Of a DNA stretch of 64,000 nt, positions 11,677 through 21,492 are shown piece after piece; position 1 is the stretch's first letter; each line of letters begins with the position of its first letter. The DNA is from Gp6-AA40 sp035496255. Lineage in GTDB: Bacteria; Acidobacteriota; Vicinamibacteria; Vicinamibacterales; UBA2999. A model generated the notes under the pieces. That model was not told where the DNA came from. It ran no database searches and saw nothing but the letters and a program-made list of their open reading frames with translations. The translations under genes and the position numbers were made by a program. Location: the NCBI GenBank assembly GCA_035496255.1, contig DATJEU010000099.1, positions 14,375 through 78,374 of the forward strand, written 5' to 3'.

Positions 11677-12806
11677 TGGCCAGCCTGCCGGATTTGCTGC
11701 GTGCGTTGGTGGAGAAGGAAGGCTCCGACCTGCACATCACCACCGAGACACCGCCGCAGATCCGCGTGCACGGACACCTGCAGCGGGTCGATGGCTCGAA
11801 TCTGACGGCCGCCGAGACGAAGCAGCTCGCCTACAGCGTGTTGACGGACGCGCAGAAGAAGCGCTTCGAGGAGACGCTGGAGCTCGATTTCTCCTTCGGC
11901 ATCAGGGGGCTGGCGCGTTTCCGCTGCAACATGTTCAATCAGCGCGGCGCCGTGGGCGCGGTCTATCGCGTCATCCCCGAGAAGATCCGGAGCTTCCAGG
12001 AGCTGGGCCTGCCGGCGGTGATGGCGACACTGGCCGAGCGGCCGCGCGGTCTCGTCCTCGTCACCGGCCCGACCGGCTCCGGCAAGTCGACGACACTCGC
12101 CGCGATGATCGACAAGATCAACAAGGAGCGTCACGATCACATCCTCACGATCGAGGACCCGATCGAGTTCGTCCACCCGCATCAGAGCTGCCTGGTCAAC
12201 CAGCGCGAAGTGCACAGCGACACGCAGAGTTTCGCGATGGCGCTCCGCGCCGCGCTGCGTGAGGACCCGGACATCGTGCTCATCGGCGAGATGCGCGACC
12301 TCGAGACGGTGGAGTCGGCGTTGCGCATTGCCGAAACGGGTCACCTGACGTTCGGTACGCTGCACACCAACTCGGCGGCGCAGACGATCAACCGCATCAT
12401 CGACATCTTTCCCTCGAGCCAGCAGTCGCAGATCCGCACGCAGCTCTCGCTCGTGCTCGAAGGCATCGTCTGTCAGGCGCTGCTGCCGAAGATCGGTGGC
12501 GGCCGAACCGCCGCGCTCGAAATCATGATCCCGACGCCCGGCATCCGGAACCTGGTTCGCGAGGACAAGATTCACCAGATCTACTCGGCGATGCAGACCG
12601 GCCAGGAAAAGATGGGCATGCAGACGATGAACCAGGCACTGGCGACGCTGTACCAGCAGAAGAAGGTGACGCTCGAGACCGCGCTCGCCGCCTCGTCGAA
12701 CAAGGACGAATTGCAGGACCTGATCAATCGCGGCGTCGGCGTCGTGGCCGGCGCCGGACTGGGCCGGGCCGGCGCCGACCGCCGCGCGCCGGTCACGGGA
12801 CGGTAA
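11676..12806 (+). CDS. pilT: Type IV pilus retraction ATPase PilT
   Basis: This 376-residue hexameric ATPase depolymerises the pilus for twitching, DNA uptake or surface sensing. An N-terminal PAS-like domain (SLPDLLRALVEKEGSDLHI) is followed by the RecA-like core. Walker A GPTGSGKS is near 131, Walker B is LIGEMRDLET, and the His box is TGHLTFGTLHTN. The PilT-specific C-terminal motif AIRNLIRE appears as GIRNLVRE near 289, followed by YSAMQTGQ. There is no tetracysteine loop, unlike PilB. The start overlaps the pilB stop (TAATG). The tail after about 355 is Gly/Ala/Arg-rich and probably disordered. Confidence 0.96.
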
Positions 12807-14027
12807 GTGATGGCGACAACAACTTTTGCCTATTCCGGCCGAACGCGGCAGGGTCAGAACGTCACCGGCGAACACGCTGCGGACACGATGGATGCCGCGG
12901 TCGCGGCGCTGCGCCGCGAGCAGATCCTCGTCACGCAGATCTCGCCGGTGAAAGAGAAGGCGGCCGCGCCGAAGAAACCGAAGGCCAGGGCGGCCAGCGC
13001 CAAGAGCCTCGCCGTGTTCACCCGCCAGTTCTCGGTGATGATCGACGCCGGCCTGCCGCTGGTGCAGTGTCTGGAGATTCTCGGCAATCAGGAAGAAGAC
13101 AAGAACTTCGCCGCCGTCATCCTGGCGACGCGCGGCGACGTCGAAGGCGGCGCCTCGCTCGCCGACGCGATGAAGAAGCACCCGAAGACCTTCGACCCGC
13201 TGTTCACGAACATGATCGCGGCGGGCGAGGCCGGCGGCATCCTCGACACGATTCTCAAGCGCCTGGCGACCTACATCGAAAAGGCCGTCAAGCTGAAAAG
13301 CCAGGTCCAGTCGGCGATGATTTATCCGATTGCGGTCATTGTGATCGCAGGTGTCGTCGTCGGCGTCATCCTGTGGAAGGTCATCCCGACCTTCGCGAAC
13401 CTGTTCGCCGGCCTTGGTGCCGACCTGCCGCTGCCGACGCGCGTGGTCATCGCGCTCAGCAACGGCCTCGTCCGGTTCATGCCATTCATCATCGGCGGCA
13501 TCTTTGCCAGCGGTTTTGCGTTCAAGCAGTACTATGCGACGACCAACGGCAAGAGGGTCGTCGATGGCATCGTGCTGAAGTTGCCGATTCTCGGCGTCCT
13601 GATGCGGAAGATTGCGGTGGCCCGCTTCTGCCGCACCTTGTCGACGCTGCTCGCCTCCGGCGTCTCGATTCTCGAAGCGCTCGACATCACCGCGCGAACC
13701 GCCGGCAACGCTGTCGTCGAGGGCGCGATTCTGACGACGCGGGCGAGTATCGAGCGCGGCGAGACGATTGCCCAGCCGTTGCGGGAAACGAACGTCTTTC
13801 CATCGATGGTGGTGCAGATGATCGGGGTCGGCGAGGCGACCGGCGCGCTCGACACCATGCTCAGCAAGATCGCCGACTTCTACGAAGAGGAAGTCGACGT
13901 CGCAGTCGCGGGCCTGCTGACCCTGATGGAGCCCTTGATGATCGCGCTGCTTGGCGGCATCGTCGGCGGCATCGTCATCGCGATGTACATGCCAATCTTC
14001 AGCCTGATCAGCAAGCTGACGGGATGA
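12807..14027 (+). CDS. pilC: Type IV pilus inner-membrane platform protein PilC
   Basis: This 405-406 residue polytopic protein (GTG at 12807 or, more likely, ATG at 12810) couples the ATPases to pilin insertion. It has the double T2SSF architecture. The first domain, about 70-190, is preceded by a Lys/Ala-rich linker (KEKAAAPKKPKARAAS). The second, about 270-395, contains FCRTLSTLLASGVSILEAL. Three hydrophobic helices are at about 170-190, 215-240 and the C-terminus. VFTRQFSVMIDAGLPLVQCLEI is the hallmark first-domain start. It directly follows the pilT stop, and its own stop overlaps the pilS start (ATGA). Confidence 0.95.
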   Translation: MMATTTFAYSGRTRQGQNVTGEHAADTMDAAVAALRREQILVTQISPVKEKAAAPKKPKARAASAKSLAVFTRQFSVMIDAGLPLVQCLEILGNQEEDKNFAAVILATRGDVEGGASLADAMKKHPKTFDPLFTNMIAAGEAGGILDTILKRLATYIEKAVKLKSQVQSAMIYPIAVIVIAGVVVGVILWKVIPTFANLFAGLGADLPLPTRVVIALSNGLVRFMPFIIGGIFASGFAFKQYYATTNGKRVVDGIVLKLPILGVLMRKIAVARFCRTLSTLLASGVSILEALDITARTAGNAVVEGAILTTRASIERGETIAQPLRETNVFPSMVVQMIGVGEATGALDTMLSKIADFYEEEVDVAVAGLLTLMEPLMIALLGGIVGGIVIAMYMPIFSLISKLTG

Positions 14028-15700
14028 ACTTCCGCTCCCGCCTCTCGACGCTGATTGCGGTTCGCGTCGTCGTCAGCACGCTGCTGCTCGGCTCCGCGAT
14101 CCTCATTCAATTGGCATCGCCCGGTGCGTTTCCGATCAATCCGTTCTTTTTCCTGATCGGCCTGACGTACGGCCTGGCCGTCGTCTACACGGTGACCCTG
14201 AGCTATGCGGCGCGCCACCTGTGGATGGTCGACGTCCAGTTTGCGCTCGACGTCGTCCTGATCTCGGCGTTCATCCACGTCACCGGCGGGATTACCAGTT
14301 ATTTCTCGCTGTTGTACGTGATGCCGGTCATCGCGGCCAGCACCATCCGGTTCCGCCGCGGCGCCCTGCAGGTGGCGACGCTCGGTGCGGTCCTCTATCT
14401 CGGTCTGGTGATGCTCCAGTACAGCCACGTCGAGCTGCCGGGCGTGTTGTCGATGCCGGACGTCGTCCTGCCGACGCTTCGTTATGCGCAGTACACCGTC
14501 GCGATCAACATCGGCGGATTCTTTGCCGTCGCGATGTTGTCCGGTTCGCTGGCTGAAGGCCTGCGATCGGCGGGAGCGCGGCTCGAGACGGCGTCGCTCG
14601 AGATGGCCGACCTGCGCGCCTTCAACGAGTACGTGATCGACAGTCTCCTCAGCGGCCTGGCCACCGCCGATGCGAATTGCCGCCTGCTGACGTTCAACCG
14701 CGCCGCCACGTTGATTACCGGTGTCAGCGCCGACAAGGCTGTCGGCACCGATGTGCGCGACGTCCTGCAGTTGCCGGCCGAATTCCGGAACCGGTTCGAC
14801 CTGCTGGCCAAGCGCCGGGCGATGCGGGTCGACTATCGATTCCGAGTGGGTGACGACCGCAGCATCGAGCTTGGCGTGACCGCGGCAACGCTGGTCTTTC
14901 CCGACGGGCGGCGCGGCTACCTGTTCACCTTCCAGGACGTGACCGACGTCAAGCGCCTCGAACGCGATGCCCGCCTGCAGCAGCGCCTCGCGGCGGTCGG
15001 CGAAATGGCCGCCGGCATCGCCCACGAGATCCGCAACCCGCTGGCCTCCATGTCCGGGTCGATCCAGGTGCTGCGACAGGAGTTGACGCTGAACTCTGAG
15101 CAGGCGCAGTTGATGGACATCGTGCTCCGCGAGTCGGAGCGCCTCAACGACACGATTCGGTCGTTCCTCGCATATGCGCGTCCGCAGCAGAAGCTCGCCG
15201 TCGCGAAGCTGGATGTGCGACAGATTGTGAGCGACACCGCCATGTTGCTGCGCAATGGCACGGACGTGAAGGAAGGTCACGTCGTGGATGTCGAGGCGCC
15301 GGCGGATCCGGTTTGGTACGAAGCGGACGAGCATCAGTTGAAGCAGGTGGTCTGGAACCTCGCCACCAACGGCTTGCGCGCGATGCCGGGAGGCGGCCGT
15401 CTGTTGCTCGCCGTGCGCATCGATCGCACGAGTCGTGACGGCGATCTCCTGATCACGGTTCAAGATCAGGGCCGCGGCATTCCGGCCGACGACATCGAAT
15501 CGATCTTCCAGCCGTTCCGAAGCACCTTCGAAAAGGGGACCGGCCTGGGACTGGCCATCGTCCACCGCATCGTGACCGACTACAACGGCAGCATCGAGGT
15601 GTCCTCCACCGTCGGCGTCGGCACGACGATGATCGTCCGGCTTCCCTCGGCCGGGAGCGCCGCCAACGCCGCCGGCGCGTCACAGGCCGCTGCCGTATGA
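14024..15700 (+). CDS. pilS: Sensor histidine kinase PilS
   Basis: This encodes 558 residues. The N-terminal third (about 1-185) is membrane-embedded with six helices, as in Pseudomonas PilS. A PAS domain follows at about 205-310 (FNEYVIDSLLSGLATAD), then HisKA with the phosphorylated His in HEIRNPL (His334) and a HATPase domain with WNLATNG, GRGI and FEKGTGLGLAIV. PilS kinases sense pilin abundance in the membrane through their helices and phosphorylate PilR. The ATG at 14024 overlaps the pilC stop, and the stop overlaps pilR (ATGA), so kinase and regulator are translationally coupled. A longer open upstream frame was rejected because it lies inside pilC. Confidence 0.93.
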   Translation: MNFRSRLSTLIAVRVVVSTLLLGSAILIQLASPGAFPINPFFFLIGLTYGLAVVYTVTLSYAARHLWMVDVQFALDVVLISAFIHVTGGITSYFSLLYVMPVIAASTIRFRRGALQVATLGAVLYLGLVMLQYSHVELPGVLSMPDVVLPTLRYAQYTVAINIGGFFAVAMLSGSLAEGLRSAGARLETASLEMADLRAFNEYVIDSLLSGLATADANCRLLTFNRAATLITGVSADKAVGTDVRDVLQLPAEFRNRFDLLAKRRAMRVDYRFRVGDDRSIELGVTAATLVFPDGRRGYLFTFQDVTDVKRLERDARLQQRLAAVGEMAAGIAHEIRNPLASMSGSIQVLRQELTLNSEQAQLMDIVLRESERLNDTIRSFLAYARPQQKLAVAKLDVRQIVSDTAMLLRNGTDVKEGHVVDVEAPADPVWYEADEHQLKQVVWNLATNGLRAMPGGGRLLLAVRIDRTSRDGDLLITVQDQGRGIPADDIESIFQPFRSTFEKGTGLGLAIVHRIVTDYNGSIEVSSTVGVGTTMIVRLPSAGSAANAAGASQAAAV

Positions 15701-17157
15701 CGCAGCCCGTCGATACCCGGGTGCCGGCCACAGACGCGCCAGCGGCGATCCGGCCCCGGATCCTGGTCGTCGACGACGAACCGTCGATGCGCGACATGCT
15801 GCGCATCGTGTTGCGGCGCGATGGCTATGACGTCGACGTCGCGTCGAACGGAAAGGAGGCGCTCGACCTGCTCAATCGGGTCGCGTTCGACCTGCTGCTG
15901 TCAGACATCCGGATGGCGGATGTCTCCGGCGTCGACGTGCTGCGCGCGGCCAAGGATGCGAACCGCGACATCGTGGCGTTCATGATGACGGCGTATGCGT
16001 CCACCAGCACCGCGGTGGAAGCCATGCGGCTCGGCGCGGTGGACTACTTCACCAAGCCGTTCAACATGGATGAATTGCGCCTGAAGGTGGCGCAGCATCT
16101 CGAGTCGCATCGTCTGAAGCAGGAGAACGTCCGGCTCAAACGCGAGCTGCGCTCGAAGTACCAGTTCTCGAACATCATCGGCCGCAGCGACGCAATGCTG
16201 GCTGTCTTCACGCTGGTCGAGACGATCGCGAAGACCAACAGCACCGTCCTGATCACCGGTGAATCGGGCACCGGCAAGGACATGGTGGCGCGCGCGGTTC
16301 ACTACAACTCGCTGCGCCGCGACTACCCGTTCGTCGCGCTCAATTGCGGCGCCGTGCCCGAGACGCTGCTCGAATCCGAACTGTTCGGTCACATGCGCGG
16401 TGCGTTTACCGGCGCGGAAACGAACAAGAAGGGCCTCATCGAGATTGCCGAGCGCGGCACCGTGTTCCTCGACGAAATCGGCGAGATGAACGCGGCGATG
16501 CAGGTGAAGCTGCTGCGCATCCTCCAGGACCGGCGGTTCCGCCGGCTCGGGGGCACCGACGAGGTGCAGGCGGATATCCGCATCATCGCGGCCACCAACC
16601 AGGACCTGCCGAAGCTGGTGGCCGAAGGACGGTTCCGCGAGGACCTGTTTTACCGCATCAACGTGATCCCCATTCAGTTGCCGCCGCTGCGTGACCGCCG
16701 CGAGGACATTCCGCTGCTGGCGGAGCACTTCCTCGAGAAGTTCGCATCCCAGATGGGCAAGAACGTTCACAGCATTTCGAACGACGCCCAGGAGCGGCTC
16801 GCAGTCTACGCCTGGCCGGGCAACGTGCGTGAGCTGGAGAACGTGATGGAGCGTGCGGTGGCCATCGAGCAGACGCCGGTGGTGTTGCCCGAGACGCTGG
16901 CACCGCACGTCGGTCCCGGCGCGGGTCAGGAAGGGCCGTCTGCGACGACGGAGTTTGAGGCGGCAGCTCCGGACCTTCGATCTCTCCCCGATCTGGGAGA
17001 AGGATTCGACCTCGAAGCCAAGGGCGACGAGATGTACCGGCACTACATCAGCCTGGCGCTCGAGCGCACCGGCGGCGTGCAGACGAAGGCCGCGGAGCTG
17101 CTCGGCATGAGCTTCCGTTCGTTCCGGTACTACGCCAAGAAGTTCAATATCAGGTAG
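15697..17157 (+). CDS. pilR: Sigma-54 response regulator PilR
   Basis: This 486-residue NtrC-family activator has a receiver domain at about 20-135, with acidic pair DDE near 26-28 and phospho-acceptor Asp70 in LLLSDIRMA. The AAA+ domain contains GESGTGKD, the sigma-54 contact loop GAFTGA, Walker B FLDEIGEM and AWPGNVRELENV. A Fis-type helix-turn-helix sits at the C-terminus (TKAAELLGMSFRSFRYYAKK). It should activate sigma-54 promoters of pilin genes when phosphorylated by PilS. Strong -24/-12 matches upstream of the major and minor pilin genes in this window are plausible targets. The gene is convergent with the ADOP permease, with an 8-base gap. Confidence 0.95.
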   Translation: MTQPVDTRVPATDAPAAIRPRILVVDDEPSMRDMLRIVLRRDGYDVDVASNGKEALDLLNRVAFDLLLSDIRMADVSGVDVLRAAKDANRDIVAFMMTAYASTSTAVEAMRLGAVDYFTKPFNMDELRLKVAQHLESHRLKQENVRLKRELRSKYQFSNIIGRSDAMLAVFTLVETIAKTNSTVLITGESGTGKDMVARAVHYNSLRRDYPFVALNCGAVPETLLESELFGHMRGAFTGAETNKKGLIEIAERGTVFLDEIGEMNAAMQVKLLRILQDRRFRRLGGTDEVQADIRIIAATNQDLPKLVAEGRFREDLFYRINVIPIQLPPLRDRREDIPLLAEHFLEKFASQMGKNVHSISNDAQERLAVYAWPGNVRELENVMERAVAIEQTPVVLPETLAPHVGPGAGQEGPSATTEFEAAAPDLRSLPDLGEGFDLEAKGDEMYRHYISLALERTGGVQTKAAELLGMSFRSFRYYAKKFNIR

Positions 17158-17165
17158 CTGCCGGG

Positions 17166-19829
17166 TCAGTCGCCGCGCAGCGCCACCGCCGGGGGGACGC
17201 GTACGGCTCGCGAGACCGGGACCGCACTCGCCAGCACGCCAATGGCAAGAAATACCAACGTCGCCAGCAGCAACGTGATGCCGTCGTACGGGCTGACTCC
17301 GTAGAGCAGCGACGACAGCGTGTGTCCAAGAGCCGCGGACGCAATGAGACCGACGGCGACGCCAATCGCGTCCATGCTCAGTCCCTCGCGCAGGATCAAC
17401 GCGAACACGGACGCCCGATCGGCGCCGAGCGCCTGCCGCACGCCGATCTCACCGGTTCGCTGGACGACGCCGTACGCCATCACGCCGTAGATGCCGACGG
17501 CGCCGAGGAACAGCGCGATTCCCGCAGCAAGCACCAGCACGGTCATCGTGAAGCTGGTCCGGCTGATCGATGCGCCGACCACGCTCTGCATCGTCTGAAT
17601 GTCGGAGACCGGTAGATCCGGATCCAGCCTCGCGATGGTCCGGCGTACCGCCGGCAGCACGTCCAGCGGGTCACGATTCGTGCGCACCGTGACGACCATT
17701 GCGCGGATGCCACCGCCACGTGCGTCGAGCATCGGCTTGTAGACGACCGGTTCGATCGGCGCGTCTGGTGCCGTGTCGTGGACATCGCCGACGACGCCGA
17801 CGATGCGGGCAGGCGCGCCGGCGATGGTGATCTGTTTGCCGAGCGCGCTCGAATGCGGCCAATACTTGTTCTTGAGGGTCAGGCTGATAATCGCCGACCC
17901 GAGCCGGCGCTGGTGGTCGTCGGCGATGAAGGTGCGGCCCTCGATGACGGGGATGTGCATCGCCTCGAAATAGCCAGGCGTGGCGCGCCTGAACACGGAG
18001 TTGGGCGGTCTCGCGTCCGGGGGCAGCGGCGCGTCGGCGATTTCGGTGCCCAGGAACGGTCCGCCAAGGCCGCCGATTCCACCGGTCATCGGGAGGAACG
18101 ACGCTGCGCCGGCGGCGGTCACGCCAGGGATGGTCCGCACCTGATCGAGCAACGCATCATAGAAGCGGGCGAGCGGCTCGCTGTCGGGATAGCGCTTCGG
18201 ATCCGGTGCCACGCGGAAGGTCAGCACGTGCGACGCGTCGAAGCCGGGATTGACGGCTGAGAGCGCGGCAAAGCTGCGCACCATCAGCGTCGAACCCACG
18301 AACAGCGCCAGCGCCAATCCCACCTGGGCGGCCACCAGCGCGCGACGTGCAATCTGTCGTTCGCGGCCGGCAGTGCCACTGCGTCCCGCCTGCAGCGCCC
18401 TGAGGACGCGTGACGATGCGGTCCGCAGCGCGGGCAGAAGCGCAAACAGCAGTCCCGCCGCCACCGAGATCGCGGCAGTGAAGGCGAGCACGGTGACGTT
18501 GATGCCGATCTCGTCGAGTCGTGGGATGCTTGGCGGCGCGATTGCCACGAGCGCGCGCAGGCCGCCGTAGGCGAGAGCGACGCCGGCGATGCCTCCGGCG
18601 AGCGCGATGAGCACCCCCTCGGTCAGCAGGCGCCGGATCAGGCGCCGCCGCCCTGACCCAAGTGCCACGCGAACTGCCGCGTCCATCGTTCGAGCCTCGG
18701 CACGCACCTGGAACAGATTGGCGACGTTGCTGCACCCGATCAGGAGCAGGAACGCCATCGTTCCGAGCAGTACCAGCAGCGGCCGGCGCGAGCGGCCCAC
18801 CACGTCGTCCTTCACCGTCCGGACGTGGGCCTTCCCGGTGATAACGTCCTGCGTCCAGTTGGGGGGATAGCCGATTGCGCCAAAACCGGCGATCAGCCGC
18901 TCGGCGTCAGCGGTCGCGGCGTCGATGGTGACGCCTGGCTTCAGGCGGGCGATCAGGCCGATGCTCGGACGGTTGACGTTCTTGCTCGTGGGATCGAGTT
19001 GGAACGGGATCCAGACATCCACGTCCGGTTGTGGAAAGCGGAACCATGCGGGCATGACGCCGATTACCTGCCACGTCACTCCACTTACTTGCACCAGGCT
19101 GCCAATGACCGACGGGCTGGCCGCAAACGCCGTGCGCCAGAGTCCGTCGCTCAGAAGCAGCACGCGCGGGCCATTCGGACGATCTTCGGCGTCGGTGGGA
19201 AAGCGGCCAAGTTGTGGAGGGACGTCGAGCACGCGGAACGCCGCCGCCGTCATCCGTGCGACCGCAAGCGCATGCGGCGAGCCGTGGCCGGTGAGCGCCC
19301 ATTCGTCATTGCCGTTCGTGCCGGCGAAGATGCTGACGCCTCCGACTTCGGCGAACGTTCGGTTGTTGTTGACGAAGTGAAAGAACCCGAGCTCCGCGAA
19401 CGGCATCTCTACCGTCGCGTTGGCCTGCGGCTTCGTGTGCAGCGTTACGCGCACCAGGCGGTCGGGATCAGGGAACGGCATGGGCCGCAGCAGGACACCA
19501 TCGACCACCGAGAAGATCGCAGTCGTCGCGCCGATGGACACGGCCAGCGTCAGGACCGCTGCGCTGGTGAATCCCGGCGACCGGCGAAGGCTGCGCAGCG
19601 TCTGGCGCACATCGATGACAAAGCTCTCGAGGTGGAACAGCGGATCGCGCTCACGCGCCTGCTGTTTGACCGCCGTTGGATTGCCGAACTGCCGCCGGGC
19701 CGCGCGACGTGCCTCATCCGGCGTCAGTCCGCGATCGAGATGCGCCTGTACTTGCAGATCGAGGTGTGCGTCGATCTCTTCGTCCATCTCGTCATGTGAT
19801 CGCCAGCGGAGCCATCGGGGAAGCTTCAT
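17166..19829 (-). CDS. ADOP-type duplicated ABC permease (MacB/FtsX superfamily)
   Basis: This encodes 887 residues. A short hydrophilic N-terminal region (DEMDEEIDAHLDLQVQAHLD, then GLTPDEARRAARRQFGN) is the hallmark of acidobacterial duplicated orphan permeases. It is followed by two consecutive modules, each with a helix, a MacB-PCD periplasmic domain and three more helices. The first module starts LRSLRRSPGFTSAAVLTLAVSIGATTAIFSVVD. The second ends VQRTGEIGVRQALGA and then PVSRAVRVPPAVALRGD. No ATPase motif is present. Function is unknown beyond the MacB-like fold. The ATG at 19829 overlaps the PadR gene stop (ATGA), so a longer start was rejected. It interrupts pilR and pilA on the opposite strand. 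Confidence 0.93.
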   Translation of the reverse strand: MKLPRWLRWRSHDEMDEEIDAHLDLQVQAHLDRGLTPDEARRAARRQFGNPTAVKQQARERDPLFHLESFVIDVRQTLRSLRRSPGFTSAAVLTLAVSIGATTAIFSVVDGVLLRPMPFPDPDRLVRVTLHTKPQANATVEMPFAELGFFHFVNNNRTFAEVGGVSIFAGTNGNDEWALTGHGSPHALAVARMTAAAFRVLDVPPQLGRFPTDAEDRPNGPRVLLLSDGLWRTAFAASPSVIGSLVQVSGVTWQVIGVMPAWFRFPQPDVDVWIPFQLDPTSKNVNRPSIGLIARLKPGVTIDAATADAERLIAGFGAIGYPPNWTQDVITGKAHVRTVKDDVVGRSRRPLLVLLGTMAFLLLIGCSNVANLFQVRAEARTMDAAVRVALGSGRRRLIRRLLTEGVLIALAGGIAGVALAYGGLRALVAIAPPSIPRLDEIGINVTVLAFTAAISVAAGLLFALLPALRTASSRVLRALQAGRSGTAGRERQIARRALVAAQVGLALALFVGSTLMVRSFAALSAVNPGFDASHVLTFRVAPDPKRYPDSEPLARFYDALLDQVRTIPGVTAAGAASFLPMTGGIGGLGGPFLGTEIADAPLPPDARPPNSVFRRATPGYFEAMHIPVIEGRTFIADDHQRRLGSAIISLTLKNKYWPHSSALGKQITIAGAPARIVGVVGDVHDTAPDAPIEPVVYKPMLDARGGGIRAMVVTVRTNRDPLDVLPAVRRTIARLDPDLPVSDIQTMQSVVGASISRTSFTMTVLVLAAGIALFLGAVGIYGVMAYGVVQRTGEIGVRQALGADRASVFALILREGLSMDAIGVAVGLIASAALGHTLSSLLYGVSPYDGITLLLATLVFLAIGVLASAVPVSRAVRVPPAVALRGD

Positions 19830-20170
19830 GTCGCCCTCCGCGGATTGAGGATGCGGGAGATGACGCGAACGGTGGCCTCCCAGCGCCGTGTCTCGGTGAC
19901 CAGACGTTTGCGGCCGGCCCGCGTGAGCTTGTAAAAGCGAGCACGCCGGTTGTTCTCGGAGACACCCCATTCCGACGTGATGAGCCTCGCCCGCTCAAGC
20001 CGCTGCAGCGCGGGGTAGAGCGAGCCATGGTCGACCAGCAGTTCTTCGTCGGTTTCCCGCTGGATGCTGGTGGCGATGCCATGCCCGTGCACCGGTCCCA
20101 GCGCCAGGGTCTGCAGGACGAGCAGATCGAGCGTGCCCTGCAGGAGCTGGATGCGTTCCTGTTCTCCCAT
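19826..20170 (-). CDS. PadR-family transcriptional regulator
   Basis: This 114-residue dimeric winged-helix regulator contains GTLDLLVLQTLALGPVHGHGIA, then DHGSLYPALQRLERARLI and FYKLTRAGRKRL, the standard PadR recognition and wing elements. A C-terminal helix (RRWEATVRVISRILNP) would dimerise. PadR proteins next to ADOP permeases are very common in Acidobacteriota, and this one overlaps the permease by 4 bases, so it probably autoregulates the pair. A plausible promoter lies just upstream (20181-20209). The effector is unknown. Confidence 0.93.
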   Translation of the reverse strand: MGEQERIQLLQGTLDLLVLQTLALGPVHGHGIATSIQRETDEELLVDHGSLYPALQRLERARLITSEWGVSENNRRARFYKLTRAGRKRLVTETRRWEATVRVISRILNPRRAT

Positions 20171-20180
20171 TTCGGTAGAG

Positions 20181-20209
20181 AAGCTACCAGTACTCTTTCA
20201 GATTGTCTA
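20181..20209 (-). promoter_or_regulatory. Candidate sigma-70 promoter/operator of the padR-ADOP pair
   Basis: On the minus strand TAGACA (20209-20204) and TAGCTT (20186-20181) are separated by 17 bases. The direct repeat ACTGGTAG occurs twice, once overlapping each hexamer, which would suit an autoregulatory PadR site. The implied transcript would begin only a few bases before the ATG at 20170, with no Shine-Dalgarno, so translation might be leaderless. This is a by-eye match. Confidence 0.3.
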
Positions 20210-20296
20210 CCAGTGTCTGGTGGCTGGTGGGCGCGCGGCTGGCGGCCTACCAGACACCTGTAGGGTCGGTCTTGCTTTTCAGACCGGCCGGCTGGC

Positions 20297-21379
20297 TCAG
20301 CGAACGCTGAAGGGCACGGTGACCGTGCGGGTCGTGAGGTGCTCGGAGACTTTCTCGAAGACGTCGATGTCGAACGGCTGGTCGATCTTGTTGCCGGCGA
20401 CGTCTTCGAGGCCGGCGTCCACCAGCAGCCGGTAGGCGCCGGCAGACCACGGTTGCCGCGGCGTGAAACGCCAGATCGTTTCGTTCCGATCGACGGCGAT
20501 CGTGCCGGCGACGCGGCCGCCCGCACTGGCCACCTGCACCATCCGCTGCAGCAGCGGGTAGTTCATCGATCGTCCGAAATCGACGACGAGCGGCGTGGTG
20601 GTGCCCGCACGCGGAGCAGTAACGCGCCACTGTTTCGGATCGGGCGGGACGCGGACGGCGCGCCCGCCGCGGAAGTCTTTGCGATAGTCGCCGGCCAGCG
20701 GCAGCCCTCTCGCGTCGGGCCACGATCGGTCGATGACCAGCGTGTAGCGTGTGCCCTCGGCGATCGGCGGTCCCATCTTCGAGTTCGCCGTGAGCCCGCG
20801 CTTGATGCGTCCCGGATCGAACGTCATCGTCAGCCGCTGATTGCCTGGATCCCAGAGTTCCTGGCCCGGCAGCAGCACGCCTTTCAACTCCTGGCCTGCG
20901 CTATCCACGATATGAAGATGCGTGGCGACTTCCCCTCGGCTCACGGGTCCTGAGAAGTAGATGTACAGGCGCAGCGTGTTGCTCGGCAGCACGTCGGCGG
21001 ATGGATAGACATGTTCGACGTGTGTTGCTGGCCCGGGCGCGCGTGCCGGACCATTGAACCTCCGCTCGATGCGCGCGCGCTGGCCGGGTTGCTGAAAGAC
21101 GGCGCGGTAGGTGATGCCTGCTGCCAGCGGATACCGAGGGCGAAAGATGAGGGTGCCACGCTCGACGCTGTAGCTGCCGAGCATCGCCGGGCCGTCGGTC
21201 GTTCCCGCGTAGACCGCGAGCACCGATGCCCAGCCACCGGCCGGCTGTGTGGCCGGCGCCCGCCAGCCGGTGACCCGGAACGTACCGGCATCGAGCTGGA
21301 TGGAAACGGCTTGTGCCCTCGCGATCGTCCCCAGAGCGAAGACGATCGCGAGAATCCGGAGTTTGGGTACCACCCGCAT
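20297..21379 (-). CDS. Exported protein with Ig-like (SbsA/Big-type) domains
   Basis: This encodes 360 residues with a signal peptide (LRILAIVFALGTIARAQA). The mature protein is beta-rich and looks like two or three consecutive Ig-like modules, with phrases typical of bacterial Big/SbsA repeats such as PLVVDFGRSMNYPLLQRMVQV and DVAGNKIDQPFDIDVF. A similar layout, FSGPVSRGEVATHLHIVD, occurs earlier. It is probably periplasmic or surface-associated. The specific function is not recognised. The gene lies in the minus-strand block inserted between pilR and the pilin gene, downstream of another exported protein. Confidence 0.7.
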   Translation of the reverse strand: MRVVPKLRILAIVFALGTIARAQAVSIQLDAGTFRVTGWRAPATQPAGGWASVLAVYAGTTDGPAMLGSYSVERGTLIFRPRYPLAAGITYRAVFQQPGQRARIERRFNGPARAPGPATHVEHVYPSADVLPSNTLRLYIYFSGPVSRGEVATHLHIVDSAGQELKGVLLPGQELWDPGNQRLTMTFDPGRIKRGLTANSKMGPPIAEGTRYTLVIDRSWPDARGLPLAGDYRKDFRGGRAVRVPPDPKQWRVTAPRAGTTTPLVVDFGRSMNYPLLQRMVQVASAGGRVAGTIAVDRNETIWRFTPRQPWSAGAYRLLVDAGLEDVAGNKIDQPFDIDVFEKVSEHLTTRTVTVPFSVR

Positions 21380-21451
21380 AGCTGAATCGGTGCGAAAGCT
21401 TCTGGCTTCCGACTACGGGCTTCGTCCGCCGCAGACGCCAACAACCTCGTA

Positions 21452-21475
21452 GAGGCCGACCTTCAGGTCGGCCTC
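21452..21475. repeat. REP-like palindrome
   Basis: Perfect 11-bp arms (GAGGCCGACCT and AGGTCGGCCTC) with a 2-base loop form a strong hairpin, preceded by CGTA. The same core recurs in the tandem array at 22695-22824. It sits just downstream of the stop of the beta-propeller gene on the minus strand, so it could also terminate that transcript or protect its 3' end. Confidence 0.8.
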
Positions 21476-21492
21476 CCGATGTAGCCCGAGCT

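Noticed and set aside
13067..14023. Open frame continuous with and upstream of the pilS start
   Set aside because: It overlaps pilC in another frame, is Arg/Asp-rich without any PilS-like residues, and the pilS ATG overlaps the pilC stop.
13880..15565. 561-residue minus-strand frame
   Set aside because: It is antisense to pilC and pilS. No recognisable domain, and the sense genes have clear motifs.
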